From positions 2,537,779 to 2,601,778 of the forward strand of contig JADCRB010000057.1 of NCBI GenBank assembly GCA_021464245.1: a stretch of 64,000 bases of DNA, given 5' to 3'. The notes under the pieces were generated by a model. It had not been told where the DNA came from. It searched no databases and saw only the letters and a list, made by a program, of their open reading frames with translations. This document shows positions 22,671 to 34,175 of this stretch, one piece after another (positions within the stretch are counted from its first letter, which is position 1; each line of letters starts with the position of its first letter). Made by a program: the position numbers and the translations under genes. This stretch comes from Carallia brachiata (lineage: Eukaryota > Streptophyta > Magnoliopsida > Malpighiales > Rhizophoraceae).

Positions 22671-23910
22671 CTCTTTTTTTTTGTGAATTATGATTATCAT
22701 TTTTAGTTTTTAATTATGGTCCATTAGGGTTCAAGAACTTCCTCTAATTCAAATTTTCTTTGGCGATGTATCTTCCTTGTTTTTTTTCTTTGAACTTGGT
22801 TCTTTATGTTTGTATAGGCATAAGGAAAAGTAATGAATCACTTTTAAGGCTTGGAAATTGTTGTGAGGGTTGGTTTATTTTTTATTTTTTTTTTATTTTT
22901 TTGAGCAAGTGAGGGTTGGTTGATGAGTTTCAGCAATTGTTGTTTTGAAATGTGGTGTATTTAAGAGCAGAAGTTCACGGAAGCTATAATTTTGTGACCT
23001 TGAGAGCTTAAAGCAAGAGGTCAAAATTTTCTTGTGTAGTTTTTTTTTTTTTTAATTAGGTGAAAAAAATGAGAAAGAAAAATGACAAATATAATCTCTG
23101 CCAGAAAATATTGTAACTACTTACAGAAAAATTACCAAATCATGAAGAGTAAACTCACATCTTAATTTCACACGGTCATCCTATTTAATTTTATCTTGCT
23201 TTGAACCATGATCTCATGCGCGGCGACGAAAAGGTTATTCACTTCTATCACCAAAGTGGTGGTATTTTCTTGTTTAGTAGTTGATTCAATGTATAAGAGT
23301 AAGAGGAGATTGTTGACGAGATTGATCCCACTTCTGCTTTCCAGGACTATAGCTTTGTATCAATAAGAAATTAAAAGTTGAAGGTGATTTTGACGTCATC
23401 ATTAATTATGCACTAGCTGGAAACGGAAAAATTTTTGTAATATCTTTCAGGAATCCTTTTTTTTTTTTTTTCAGGATTCTCTTTTTCTTCTTTCTTTTCC
23501 CTTGTTGCTTTTAGCTGAATATTAGATATGAAATTCTTGTTTGTTTTGAAGAACTTATTGATGTCCATCCAACATATTATTAGTGACATTGTGCTTGCTT
23601 CACTTTCCATAAATGAAGGATCGGCTACTCTTTTTTTTTTTTTCTTCTTTTCTTTCTAGAGCCCCAGAACATATCCATATGGAGATTTTAAAATAAAACA
23701 ATGCAATAACTTTTCAAAGAAAAAAAAAATAAGAGAAGAACAATGTCATAATGTCACAAGTTGAAGGGCCGTTTCCTAAACTGTGCCTAAGCGACATTGT
23801 CATGGATGAAAGGTTCCAACAGCAGCGTCAGTTTGTATCCATGTATGCTGAGATAGCTTACAGATCATGCTGCTTCAATTCCATTTGACTAATTTATTTA
23901 AGAGCACTAC
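22671..23910. other. PADRE 3' UTR and intergenic DNA, no further gene seen
   Basis: AT-rich sequence with several poly(T) tracts (22673, 22873-22895, 23041-23053, 23458-23472, 23632-23643). The first few hundred bases are likely 3' UTR. No second gene is recognisable. Confidence 0.5.
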
Positions 23911-24048
23911 TATATAACAACACATAGAAAGAAACATAAAAGAAAGTAACAAAGTAATTTTTTTTTATACATTTGTGGAATAAAGTGAAATTTGATTGGT
24001 CTACATTTTTTAATTATTAATATGTTACTCAATAAGTGTTGTTATATA
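23911..24048. mobile_element. Small MITE, 138 bp
   Basis: Perfect 13-bp terminal inverted repeats (TATATAACAACAC at 23911-23923 and GTGTTGTTATATA at 24036-24048). They extend imperfectly inward for about 15 more bases (ATAGAAAGAAACAT against TTATTGAGTAACAT). No coding capacity. Superfamily undetermined. Confidence 0.6.
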
Positions 24049-26059
24049 ATTTTATTCTTTATATAAACTTTTCTTTTTCAGGAATTTTTCTTTTTAAAAA
24101 ATCTGGCAGACCATAAGAAAGCAAATACTTAGAGATATGAAATGTGCAAGTTCAAATATTACATGAATCAAGGGAACACCTGATGCTTAGATCAGATCTA
24201 AGAAATCCTTTTGATATCTTCTGTTGCTGGTTAGAGACCATCATGGTTGATAAAGCACATGCCCACCACGTCTTCTGCCCATAAATAGTCAATTGATTTT
24301 TGAGCAGATAATGAAAGTGAATTTGAGGTGGATGGAATAGTAGTCCCCACATAACTTTCCACCATTGAATAATTAATAATGCACTTCCATCTTAGCTAGC
24401 ACCAACAAGTGCATGACTTTTGACAAATGTCTTTAAGAAATTTTGCTCTCTTTAGAGAAGATAATCATTATTAGATGGTGTCAACAGCTTCTTTACAGTA
24501 ATTCATTCTAGATTTCCTCATTTTCCATTGGCTGAGTTACCTAATAACTAAAAGCTCAAAAGCCAAACCCATTCCAATATTCTATGCAGATGATGTTGTT
24601 CTCTAGCTAGTCCCACCATCTGGGGCCAATGAAAAGTTTACGGAGATTTGATATCTTTGGAATGTAATCTAATCCAAAGTGATCCCCAGCTTGTCGGTGC
24701 AACACACTAATCAATTTTATATTTAGTGAACACTAAACTATGCTTAGTGGTTTGATCAGTTTAAATTTTTTTCCCTGCAAATATACTCGTTAGGTGTCAT
24801 CACACAAAAGATTTATTGGATAAAAAAGATCTATGGTTAATTAAATTACTTTTTTTTTAAAGAAAGAAGGGAATTAATTTAGACCATTAAGCATAGCATA
24901 GACCAATGTATGTAGAGTTGGTTTGTACATATATTGTTGTTTTTATTTTTTTTCTTTTTTCTCGGGTCTTATCACGTAGAGAGTTCCAATCTCCCACACT
25001 CTCCCAACCACTTCGACAAACACCGAACCTCAAATTATTGTTTTTTGTATCAATTTGTTTACCGACAAGGAGCACCTGATGCTGCTCAGCTCAACCATTA
25101 ATTTACGATATATTTTGAAGGGAAAAAAATAATGTTAGAAACTAATCATGTACTCTTTATACCGTCCTTTTGCTTGCCGGCAAACATATATAGGAGGCTA
25201 CACCTTGGAATTTAATCTATTGACTATCTTAATTGATGGGCCACAAAAGTGAATGATAACAAATAGGAGATGGACAAGAACCTGAAATGCATTTAACAAA
25301 TTTTAAGCATAAAGCTGGAACGCAAGCGTACAAGTGTGTGTGTGTGTGTATATATGCATTTTGAGTATCTAGTTCATTATTGTAGAATGAAAGTATTTTA
25401 GCTCATTTCTTGCACAAAGAATTCAAAAAAAAAAAAAGTTTCAAAATAATAAAAGAATTCATTTAAAAAAAATCTAAGAACTCAAAATAAAATAGGAAAA
25501 TTCATAAAATTTTGAAAATTTTTTGAAAAGAATATACAGTTAAGATTTTTAGTAAAAATAGTAAACACTATGGCTTTAGTAACATAAAATTTATTGTTCA
25601 AATGTTATAATTTTTTATTTTAGTTTTTCTCTTAAGACAAAAAAAAAAAAAAAAACAATTGACTTAACGGATCACTCGTGACTTGATCCGACTTCACCTG
25701 AAAATTTCAGATTATTTAGGTTGTGTTCACTTTCGAGTCGGTGTATTACAGGTCAGATTCAAGTTGTTTGGATGGATTCGGATTGACATATTAGATCGGG
25801 TTAAAATTAAACATGACTACTTTAAAATCGTGTCGCCAATTCAATATTATAGAAGAATAATTTGAACGCAAAGGAAGAGAAAAAGCAAATTTGAAAAACT
25901 CAAAGGGGAAAAAGAAGAACTTTCAATGCCACTTGTCGAACCATAGTCCAACCAAATTCGATGGCTCAGAAAATATCTTTTAATTCTTTTGTGAGTCGGC
26001 TACTACAAGTTGAAGGAGACGCAATGCAATAATTCAAGCCGCGCCTCTCAATTTGCACC
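24049..26059. other. Intergenic DNA, no gene seen
   Basis: AT-rich, with a short (GT)n(AT)n microsatellite at about 25335-25355. No supported coding region. Confidence 0.5.
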
Positions 26060-26103
26060 CATCATATTCATATTCATATTCATATATATATATATATATA
26101 TAT
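26060..26103. repeat. Left host junction: (TA)n and ATTCAT repeat, arm of a palindrome
   Basis: CATCATATTCATATTCATAT followed by TATATATA up to the first viral base. Its reverse complement closely matches 39493-39524 on the far side of the virus cluster. Confidence 0.8.
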
Positions 26104-26503
26104 ACCAAATATACCCAAGGATCTGGGGAGGTGTAGATGAGACTAAAAAACAAATGAAAATTCAAGAAAAATAAAGAAATAAAAGGAAAAGATGAAAGAG
26201 TATAAACCAAATCTAGACAACAGTACGTGGCATCGTTTCAGGAAGATCTATCTATAACTTAAGATACTTTGCCATAGGCTTTCACTTAAGTTAGTACGAT
26301 AGGGTTACCAGTTTCCAGCCTATATACTGTGAATAAATTTGTTTTATAAAATAAATTATAATAATGAACAGTAAATAAGAACAGGAAAGAAGAACAATAA
26401 ACAATAAACAGAAGAAAATAAGAACATAAACAGAAAGCAACCAACTTGGGAGGCAAGCCTACCACATCTGGTGCTTAATAATAAAACATAGAATAAGTAA
26501 AAC

Positions 26504-26509
26504 TTTATT
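26504..26509 (-). terminator. Poly(A) signal AATAAA, unit A
   Basis: The minus strand reads AATAAA about 170 nt downstream of the TATA box. A signal shortly after the start is skipped on first passage and used on the second in pararetroviral transcription. The identical site in unit C is at 36534-36539. Confidence 0.5.
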
Positions 26510-26678
26510 ACATAAAGGAAGAGTACAGAAGGATAAACAGAAAAGACCTTATGAACAAGAGGGAGGACTTTTCTAGAGGACTTGGAAAATGATTTCTTAG
26601 AGAGAAGGGGGAGGATAGATTTTAAGAGAGAGAGGAGGAGCCATCCAAGTTCTGCTTACAAATGAGGCAGAAGCCTGG

Positions 26679-26685
26679 TTTTATA
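26679..26685 (-). promoter_or_regulatory. TATA box, unit A
   Basis: The minus strand reads CCTATAAAACC. It is the only good TATA box in the intergenic region and is conserved in unit C at 36709-36715. Two direct copies of GACCGGTGGC (26719-26728 and 26766-26775, 47 bp apart) lie just upstream. Confidence 0.55.
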
Positions 26686-26812
26686 GGGGAGAGGGGTACT
26701 GTTTAAGTACTGTCGCAGGACCGGTGGCATTTTTGAAATAAATGTGAACAGTACTACTGTTCATTGACCGGTGGCCTTTTTGCAATTTCTGCAAACAGTA
26801 AATAAACGGTGT

Positions 26813-28399
26813 TTACATATCAAAAGGATCCTGGGCATACCCAGGAGGAAGAGTATCTTCCTGTTCTTCTTCTTCTTCACTTGAGTCTTCAGTATCCTTT
26901 GCTAAGTCAACAACCTTTTCAGAAGACTTCTTGGAGGAGGAAGGAGGTGTCAAGGCTTGAGACATTTCTTCCATGGTGGCAAGATATTCGTCTCGAGTTT
27001 TAGCTGTGGAGAGTTTAAACTGCCAATGAGTCTTTTCCGCCAAAAAAGCAGCATGATCTTTATTCATGGCTGGAAGCTGAGGGAAAGATGATTCTTTGGA
27101 TTTCAAAAAGTCAGAACGGTGTTTAATAAGCCATTTTTCAACAGCTTTGGGTTTAACATTGGAAGGGATGTCATATTTGTTCCACCAACGAATATGGAAG
27201 GTTCTGACAACCATTCTTCCTGCTCTGTGGTTTACAAAAGAATAGTCCCATTTGAGGACCCATGGAATAAAAAAGTTTATGCAGAACGAAAAGATTTTGG
27301 GAAATTTCTTTTCTGGTTCTGGAGTATAGTGTTGTTCAAAGAGTTTATATGATGGAAGGAGTTCTTCCGGGAGAATAGAGACAGTACATCCAAAATAGTC
27401 CCACCATTGGAGAAACCAATTTGGAATTAAAGCTGGTTCAAAAGTTCGATCAAAATAAATAAGCCAAGTATGACCTCATTTAGAGTTTTGATAGAAAAAG
27501 GCATTGAACCATGCCTGCTGATAATCCCAGTAGGAAAAGTACAAGGAAGGATCAGGATTATTAGGGTCAAGGTGTATGGTTTCCAAAAGAAATGGAGAAC
27601 CAAAGTTTTGAGGGTGAAGAAGATTCATAATTTGGCAGGTAGAGTACGAATAATCTTTGGTAGGGTCAAAGGTAGTATCCGTAAGGGTTTGCCATTTACC
27701 ATCAATCTTCTTCTGGTATTGGAATTTCCATTTTACTGAGGGTGGATCTGTTTCAGAAAGAAGGGCCATGTAATAGGCAACATGTTTCTGATAGTTCCAA
27801 GGTTTAAATTCCCAATTGGCGCCAAAACAATTTAAAACTGCACCATAGGGGGTTCCAGAAGCTTGGAGGGTTTAGTAGGAATATAACCGGCTTCAACTAA
27901 AAAGATTTTGAAAATTTCTTTTTGCTGAAAATCAGTCCATGTATCCGAAGATAATGGTTTTAAAACATTTTGAGAAGTCTCCAGAGATGAAGATGAGACA
28001 ATCTCCTTTTGTTTTAAAGTGGGTTTAGAAATTATACCTGAGGGTTTAGCTGGGTCCACCGGTTGTGGCTGTTTAGTAAGATTTTGGAGGGCCAGAAGAA
28101 TTTCCGGGCTTTGAGCTAATTTGGCAGCCCATTCTTGAACTGCTAGCTCTTTTGACTTGGAAATTGTGGCTTCTAATTGTTTATTCTCCTCATCCTGGAG
28201 GACATCTGTCCAGGCTTTTTTAACAGTTTTAATGACTCTAGGATTTTGGTCCAGAGGGGTTTTAATGGCTTTAATGGCAGAAGCCATTAGTTTAATGGGG
28301 CCTGAGGCTTTTTTAGGAGATGGGCTCTACACTGTTTCATCAGAAACTTGGGCTTTGCCTTTGTCAAGTGTTTTGGATTTGGATTTTTTAGGGGGCATT
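26813..28399 (-). pseudogene. Unit A copy of the unknown viral ORF, broken
   Basis: Corresponds to the intact 531-codon ORF at 36843-38438. Compared with that copy it has a nonsense change near the N-terminus (CAG to TAG, about 28328), a 1-bp deletion near 27860 that shifts the frame, another nonsense codon (CGA to TGA, about 27473) and two in-frame 3-base losses. The open pieces are 27832-28287, 27476-27769 and 26813-27214 or slightly longer. The C-terminal end, acidic and ending in FDM, is preserved. The protein's role is unknown; its position after RNase H matches the second ORF of florendoviruses as I recall it. Confidence 0.8.
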
Positions 28400-29483
28400 G
28401 TGGAGAAGGCCTGTTTTGGAGGAATTCACGAGTCAAGAAGTCAGGTAGTGAATTAGATTCTCCCTTAATATATTCAATATCAAAATTAAATATACTAAGT
28501 ATAGTCTACCATCTAGCAAATATTTGTTTAGAAGCAACATTTTTAACATCTTTTTCTAAAATTTCTTTAGCAGACTTACAATCAATACGAAGCAAAAACT
28601 TTTGATTGAGTAAATCAGCTTGAAATTTAGAAATACATTTTACAATACTCAAAATTTCTTTTTGTATAGTAAAGTAATTTGTTTGAGCACCTTTCCAGTG
28701 TCCAGAAGTGTATTGTAAAATATATTCCTGTCCATTAGAAAGTTGTTTTAAAATACCACCATAACCAATGTCAGAGGCATCAGTCTCAACTATTTTAGGT
28801 GCAAGAGGGTCTGGAAGAGAGAGGCAAGGAATTTCCTTAACCATTTGTTTAATCTGTTGGACAGTTGAAGTATGTTCTTCTGTCCAGGAAGGAGGATTCT
28901 TCCTAAGGCGTTGGTGAAGAGGTTTACAGAGTTGACTAAGATTAGGATAGAAGTCTAAAACATAGTTAAGACTTCCAAGGAATCTTTGCAACTGAGTTTT
29001 GTCAAGAATTTTGTCAGGAAATTTATCAACAAAGGATAAAGATCGCTGAATAGGAGTGATTGTTCCCTGGCAAATATGATGACCTAGGAAACGGATGTTT
29101 GTTTGGAACAGAGACATTTTAGGTTTAGAAATGACAAGGCCATTCTTCTTAGTGATAAAAAAAAATGTTTTTAAATGTTTAAAATGTTCTGTAATGGAAT
29201 GAGAAAATACTAAGATATCATCAATGTAAACAATGATGAATGATGAATATGCAGCAAAAATATCATTCATGATACGCTGAAATTCACTCGGAGTATTTTT
29301 CAATCCAAAAGGCATAACATTCCACTCATACTGTCCAAATGGAACAGTAAAGGCGGTTTTATAACGGTCTTGTGAGGCAATTTGAATTTGCCAAAAACCT
29401 GATTTTAAATCAAATTTGGAGAATAAGAATGCAGAATGCAATTTATTCAACAAATCCTTTTTATTAGGAATGGGACTCCTAAT
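28287..29483 (-). pseudogene. Unit A reverse transcriptase and RNase H, broken
   Basis: C-terminal part of the polyprotein. The open piece 28506-29453 carries the RT core, with the FDLKSGFWQI motif, VMPFGLKN and the active site IVYIDDILVF, then RNase H with the catalytic TDASDIGYGG and ends near ASKQ-FARW. RT and RNase H would convert pregenomic RNA to viral DNA in the cytoplasm. A TGA at 29481-29483 separates it from the upstream half, most simply a Trp codon mutated to a stop, and a TAG at 28503-28505 ends it early where unit C has Gln. The true end, judged from unit C, would be at 28287, overlapping the start of the next ORF. Confidence 0.88.
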
Positions 29484-31055
29484 TCATTTTAATGCAGTGT
29501 TTAAGGGCTTATAATTAATCACCAAACGAGGAACACCAAGCTCAATTTCTGAATTTTTATTAACATAAAATGCAGCACATGACCATGGTGACCTAGAGGG
29601 TCTGATAAGCTTCTTTTTAAGCAAATCAGATATCTCTTGTTTACAATGATTAAGAAGTTCAGCATTCATCTGAACTGGTCTAGCTTTGGTAGGAATTTGA
29701 CGTTCATCAAAATCCTTTTCATATGGTAAGTCAACCATATGTTGTTTTCTTTCCCAAAATGCTGTTGGCAAATCGGAACAAAGTTCGGTTTCAAATCGAT
29801 CTTGTAAAACAGAAATTTTCTTTTTGACAAGATCAGTGGCAAGTTGTAGTTCAATCTGTTTTAAAGAAACAGTTGTTTTAAAAACAGAAAGGTCGGCTTG
29901 CTTGGTTTTAATCAAATTACTAATCTCATTTTGATAAATGTTGTGTGCTTTAATCAAATGAAGATTCTTGGTTTTAGGTTTTTCAATGAAAAGGAGTTTA
30001 TGTCTCTGAGAAGATTTTGAATCTTTAAAACAAATACCATGGTAATCAACTTCGTATGGTGTTACCATGCTGATAAAAGGAGTACCCAAAATAATAGTAT
30101 GATGGATATCCTTTACAAGTAAGAATGAGGTTAAAATACTAATGTCTCGATTAACAACATAACCATCGACCTTACCATTGATAGTTAAACGAGAAGCATT
30201 AGCAGTTGAAAGTTTCTCAGAGGTATATTGATGTAGATGTTTAGGAACTATACTCTCTTTGATACAATTCAGGTCTGCACCTGTGTCAAACAGAGCAATA
30301 GTTTCTAATGAAAAATTATTTGAAAAAACGATTTTGATTTTAATTAAATACTTTTGGGAGGTAATTTCCCGTAAAACATTTAAAAAGTCATTGCTGTTAT
30401 CTGGAAGCTGTACATCTGCTTCTTGTTCAGGTTCAGAAACAACCAATGAATTTTGTAAAAGCAATTGCAAAGTCTGAGAATCATTTGCTTGCTTTTCTTT
30501 CAAAGATTTTAATTCAATTTTAATATTCTTGATCTCAGAATGTAATTGAGTTAAAGAGAGATCAGAAGACTGGGGTTTTCGTGATTTATTTAAAATGGTG
30601 GTCAAATCATAAGGGTTGGTTTTAGAGGTCAAAGCAACTGTGGTGGTTGCAGGAGGAGTTTCTAAAGATTGTTGAAGCTGTAATAAATACTGCTTCTGGA
30701 TTTCAGGATTGTCTATGTTCTTAATGACCTGAAGAATGAATTCTTGATCTTTCGTAAGAACATTGACTTGTTTATCAGAATCAGAATCAGAACTAGTCTT
30801 ACTACTAGTATCTTCAAGTTCATCAATTTCAAGGTGATCTTTTGACGAACTATCTTCTGATTCAGAGAGTTCAAGAAGTAAAGATTGAATTCTTTGACGA
30901 ATATCATCAGAGAGATCAATCTCATGAAGACGTTTATTGAGTTTACAAAAACGAGCAACATGCCCTGGTTTATGACATTTAAAACAGATAACAGTTTTAG
31001 AAGGAGCGGGAAAATCTGTTTTAAAATGCTTTTGTTTAGGAAAACGTTTCTTTTT
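29484..31055 (-). pseudogene. Unit A zinc knuckle, aspartic protease and start of RT
   Basis: One open stretch of 523 codons without its own proper ATG, so it is the middle of a longer polyprotein. It begins just after a TAA at 31056-31058. The CCHC knuckle CFKCHKPGHVARFC lies at 30955-31000, marking the end of the coat protein. A Ser/Asp-rich acidic linker follows. The aspartic protease motif LFDTGADLNCI is at about 30270-30300. RT starts with KARPVQMNAELL and LVINYKPLN near the end. An A-run at 31051-31057 is one base out of phase with the upstream coat-protein frame, so a homopolymer indel explains the break. Confidence 0.86.
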
Positions 31056-31177
31056 TTAAAGGTGGTTTGTAAAAAGCATCTTTAGATGGGAGATGTTTTT
31101 TAAAAAACCGTTTGTTTTTTGAAAAAGAAGATTTAGCGGGAGTTTTCTTTTTAGAATCATTGGAAATAGGATTAAAC

Positions 31178-33964
31178 TCAAATTTGTTTACAGAAACTAC
31201 CAAGTTCCTGTTTGGTTCGCGCCATTTCCCATTTCAAATGTTTCTGGAGTTTAATGTCTTGGCAAATTTTAAGTCCTTCCTTCTGGGTAGAACTTATTAA
31301 TTCACCATATGTGAGTTTATTGTAAGGAATAGGATTGCCTATGGATTCCTTAAGTTTATTTCTAACTTTCTCACCTAGAAGAGTTGGAAGACCGGCTAAG
31401 AATTTTTCCTTCCAGAAAGACTGGTTGGAATCTTCCCTAAGCATAAGGCGAGTAAGAAAGGTATTTTTATAGTACTGGAAATCACTTAACTTCTTACATC
31501 TAAGATTAGATAGAAGTTCAGCGTTTTTATCTTTCAAATGAGAGGGATCTCCTACAAAATGTAAGGAGATAGTTAGAATCAGTGTAGAAACTGAATCCGG
31601 AATAACGTTTCCTAGTGAATCAAGAATTGGGATTTCCTGATCATCAAGTTTTATGGAATCTAAGATTTCTAATCTATTAGTTTCTGTAAGATGGTAATCC
31701 CACCATCCTTTAAGCTGTCCAGTAAATCCTGCAATAAGGATTTCAGCTATGGCACGATCAGAAACTAAGGTGTTTTGTGAACGATAGGCATTTGCTGCCA
31801 TCGTCATTTGATGTAAGATGCCCAGAATGTTGTATTCTGTCATTCCATCTATGTTCCATTCATAAATAGAATTGGCACTATACTTGGTTTGGGTGTTTAA
31901 CTGTTTAGATTGATCATCTAGATCAGGAGCCCTAGACATTGGAATAGTGCAAGGAGTCCAAACAAGTTTATTGATTTTATTATCATCAATTTCTGATATG
32001 GAAATAGATGATGTTTCAAGTTCATCCAGAACCTGAATGGTTTTAGAAGAAGTAGTTGGTTGACTAATCCTAATAGGAGTGTCAAGAACAATCTTAGAAC
32101 TAGAGGATTCTACTGATCCCAAAGACTGAAGTTGTTGTTTAATAGTGTCAAGAAAACTTGTTTTATTATTCTGAAATTGTTGTTTACTAGAAGAGGAAAC
32201 TTCAAAAGGTTTAAAAACATGATTTTTATTAATCTGAACTGTGGGTAAGTTGGCGGGAATTGGTTTTGAAATCTGGTCTTCAATTCTGGTCAATTGTTTA
32301 CCAATAGTATGCAGACTAATATTTGAAAAATTATTTTGTTCAATCAAACTCTTTAGATTCTTATCTTCAGAGTTGGTAGGGATTTTAAATGGAGATGTTT
32401 CAATGGAAACTTCGCCTTGTTTAAAAGAACATTTCCGTGGAGGAGGGCGTTCAGACTCAATCTGTTTTCCCTCTATTTCCCACACAGGAAGTGTTTTTTG
32501 TTTAACAATAGGGTTTATAGTTTTAAAAAATGGATTATCGGGTTTTTTCAAAATATCATGTGGCCATTCAAAATATGAAAATTCCTTTTTCCAATTTTCT
32601 GAGGTGGAAGTATGATATTCAAACCAGTCAAAAAAGGGTATATGAATCTTATGAGTTTCAAGAAATGTATAAAAGTCTTTTTGTATTTCAGGCAAAATGT
32701 TTCCAAAATGCAAAAAGAACCATTCACGCATTTCTTTTCTTTTAACAGAATAAAAATCTTGTCTTAAAAAAGTTTTGTCTAAAACAAATTCTTTTTCAAG
32801 AACATTCAAAACATTCTCTGTGATAGCAGAATAGGTTGGAGAGGTTGGTTGAGAAGGAGGACTATCCTGTGCAACCTGTTCTACTGGGTTTGATGTTTCA
32901 CCATGTTCATAAACATAGTGAGGGATTGTACTAGAATATCTAGTGTGTTTAAATTTAGGATCAGGCAAGTCTGATGTAGAATGCCTTGGTTTATTAACAG
33001 GAATGTTGATAACAGATGGAATCTGTGATACATTACCTAGGTTTATTGTGGAAATAGAATCATCAGAAAACCTAGAACTAGCAGACCTAGGAATTCTGTC
33101 AAATTTCAAAGTGACTTTTCCATCACTAAATTGTTTAATTTGGACTAAGTCCGGGTTTATTTCAGGAGGAGGTAATTCTGCCGGTGGGGCAGCTCCTTGA
33201 AGAATCCATTCAGTTGGAAAAGTGATGTCTTTCCATTGAATGGGTTTAGGAATTTGAACATTGGATCTTGTGAGATCCGTTTGGATCAAAAGTGTTTCAC
33301 CTTTTACAGATTTCTGCAAATGTTTAATGGGAGTGAATGCAGATGCTAACAGTCTATAATGAATGCGAAACATTAATGCAACCGGAATGGAACCAGGAAG
33401 CATATGATAATTATGAGTTTTAATTTGCAAAACTGCAGCTTTCAAAATGTTTTTATCCTTAAGAGAAATAGCCAAGTCAGGATAACAATCAAAAGAGATT
33501 GGTCCAGTGTTTAAAGTTGACTCAACAGTTCCTAGAAGAGAAGCTTGAAACTGAGTGTGTCGTGCATCCCTTAGGACTGCAAGAATAGAAGTGTCTAATC
33601 CTTCACGAGTGAGGGGTCGAAATGCAACTTGGATAAGTCCAATATGGATATATTCAAAGCCTTTTTGTTTATGAAGTTTAAGAGATTCAGGAGTCAAAAG
33701 AGTCACTTCTTTTAATGTATCTGAAAGAGGTATGTCTCTTTGTTCAGTTTTAATGAGAAGATCGGTTTTAAATGGAAGTTTATAAAAAATAGATTTAGAC
33801 AGATGATATATCTGGCTTGGTTTAATACGTGGTATTTCCCAATTATCAATGTTTTTAAAATTTTCATATGTCATTTCTTCTCTGTTTACAACTCTACGGA
33901 TCTCAGAGGAATCTGAGGTAGAAGAGTTTGAGAAAGAAGTGGATCTACAGAAATTTGGATCCAT
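31178..33964 (-). CDS. Unit A movement protein and coat protein region (N-terminal polyprotein, 928 codons)
   Basis: Starts MDPNFCRSTSF after the leader. Residues about 60-260 form a 30K-superfamily movement domain: GFEYIHIGLIQVAFRPLTR, LRDARH, LLGTVESTLNTGPISF and GSIPVALMFRIHYRLL are the recognised blocks. Such proteins move virus between cells through plasmodesmata. A low-complexity linker follows, with coat-protein-like sequence at about residues 690-900 (AIAEILIAGFTGQLKGWWDYHL and a Lys-rich end). The frame ends at 31178-31180 by a TGA that appears to come from one extra A in an A/T run; the sense of the next 120 bases resumes one base away. In an intact virus it would be continuous with the zinc knuckle and enzymes downstream. 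As it stands it is a truncated polyprotein. Confidence 0.85.
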   Translation of the reverse strand: MDPNFCRSTSFSNSSTSDSSEIRRVVNREEMTYENFKNIDNWEIPRIKPSQIYHLSKSIFYKLPFKTDLLIKTEQRDIPLSDTLKEVTLLTPESLKLHKQKGFEYIHIGLIQVAFRPLTREGLDTSILAVLRDARHTQFQASLLGTVESTLNTGPISFDCYPDLAISLKDKNILKAAVLQIKTHNYHMLPGSIPVALMFRIHYRLLASAFTPIKHLQKSVKGETLLIQTDLTRSNVQIPKPIQWKDITFPTEWILQGAAPPAELPPPEINPDLVQIKQFSDGKVTLKFDRIPRSASSRFSDDSISTINLGNVSQIPSVINIPVNKPRHSTSDLPDPKFKHTRYSSTIPHYVYEHGETSNPVEQVAQDSPPSQPTSPTYSAITENVLNVLEKEFVLDKTFLRQDFYSVKRKEMREWFFLHFGNILPEIQKDFYTFLETHKIHIPFFDWFEYHTSTSENWKKEFSYFEWPHDILKKPDNPFFKTINPIVKQKTLPVWEIEGKQIESERPPPRKCSFKQGEVSIETSPFKIPTNSEDKNLKSLIEQNNFSNISLHTIGKQLTRIEDQISKPIPANLPTVQINKNHVFKPFEVSSSSKQQFQNNKTSFLDTIKQQLQSLGSVESSSSKIVLDTPIRISQPTTSSKTIQVLDELETSSISISEIDDNKINKLVWTPCTIPMSRAPDLDDQSKQLNTQTKYSANSIYEWNIDGMTEYNILGILHQMTMAANAYRSQNTLVSDRAIAEILIAGFTGQLKGWWDYHLTETNRLEILDSIKLDDQEIPILDSLGNVIPDSVSTLILTISLHFVGDPSHLKDKNAELLSNLRCKKLSDFQYYKNTFLTRLMLREDSNQSFWKEKFLAGLPTLLGEKVRNKLKESIGNPIPYNKLTYGELISSTQKEGLKICQDIKLQKHLKWEMARTKQELGSFCKQI

Positions 33965-34162
33965 GTTTAAAAATAATAAAGATTTTGTTTATGATAGACT
34001 ACTCCGGTTATACCCTGCAGCACACAAACTTATTGCCCTGTCCGTCGGGACTTACTGCTGCTTACCTCTGCACTGTGTTCAATTGGAATCTACTCTGGCT
34101 CACAACCAATATCCAAATTATTTAAAAACAGAATAAACTTCTACAGATCTACAACCTTCCTA
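33965..34162 (-). other. Unit A leader between primer site and movement protein
   Basis: About 200 non-coding bases, nearly identical to 35927-36124 in unit B. The full transcript leader would also include the intergenic region from the start site onward. Confidence 0.6.
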
Positions 34163-34175
34163 GGCTCTGATACCA
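34163..34175 (-). other. tRNA-Met primer binding site, unit A/B boundary
   Basis: The minus strand reads TGGTATCAGAGCC, an exact match to the plant initiator-Met-tRNA primer site used by caulimovirids. A second copy lies at 36125-36137. The left end of the cluster stops within the first six bases of the same site. Confidence 0.9.

Larger units (their letters stand above)
26104..26812 (-). promoter_or_regulatory. Unit A intergenic region (promoter, poly(A) signal, leader)
   Basis: This non-coding stretch between the unknown ORF and the primer site matches 36134-36842 without indels and with few substitutions. On the minus strand it holds, in order, a repeated GACCGGTGGC element, a TATA box, an expected start some 30 nt further on, a poly(A) signal and a long leader. 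This is the terminally redundant transcript layout of plant pararetroviruses. It ends within six bases of primer-site sequence at the host junction. Confidence 0.72.

Noticed and set aside
26104..26812. Reading the ~709-bp repeated region as an LTR
   Set aside because: No TG/CA ends. It is followed by the same coding sequence in both complete copies, so no LTR edge is visible. The boundary at the primer site fits a circular virus genome repeated head to tail. Kept as an alternative.
32241..33200. Plus-strand open frames across the viral movement/coat region
   Set aside because: They are antisense shadows of the long minus-strand viral frame and show no family resemblance.
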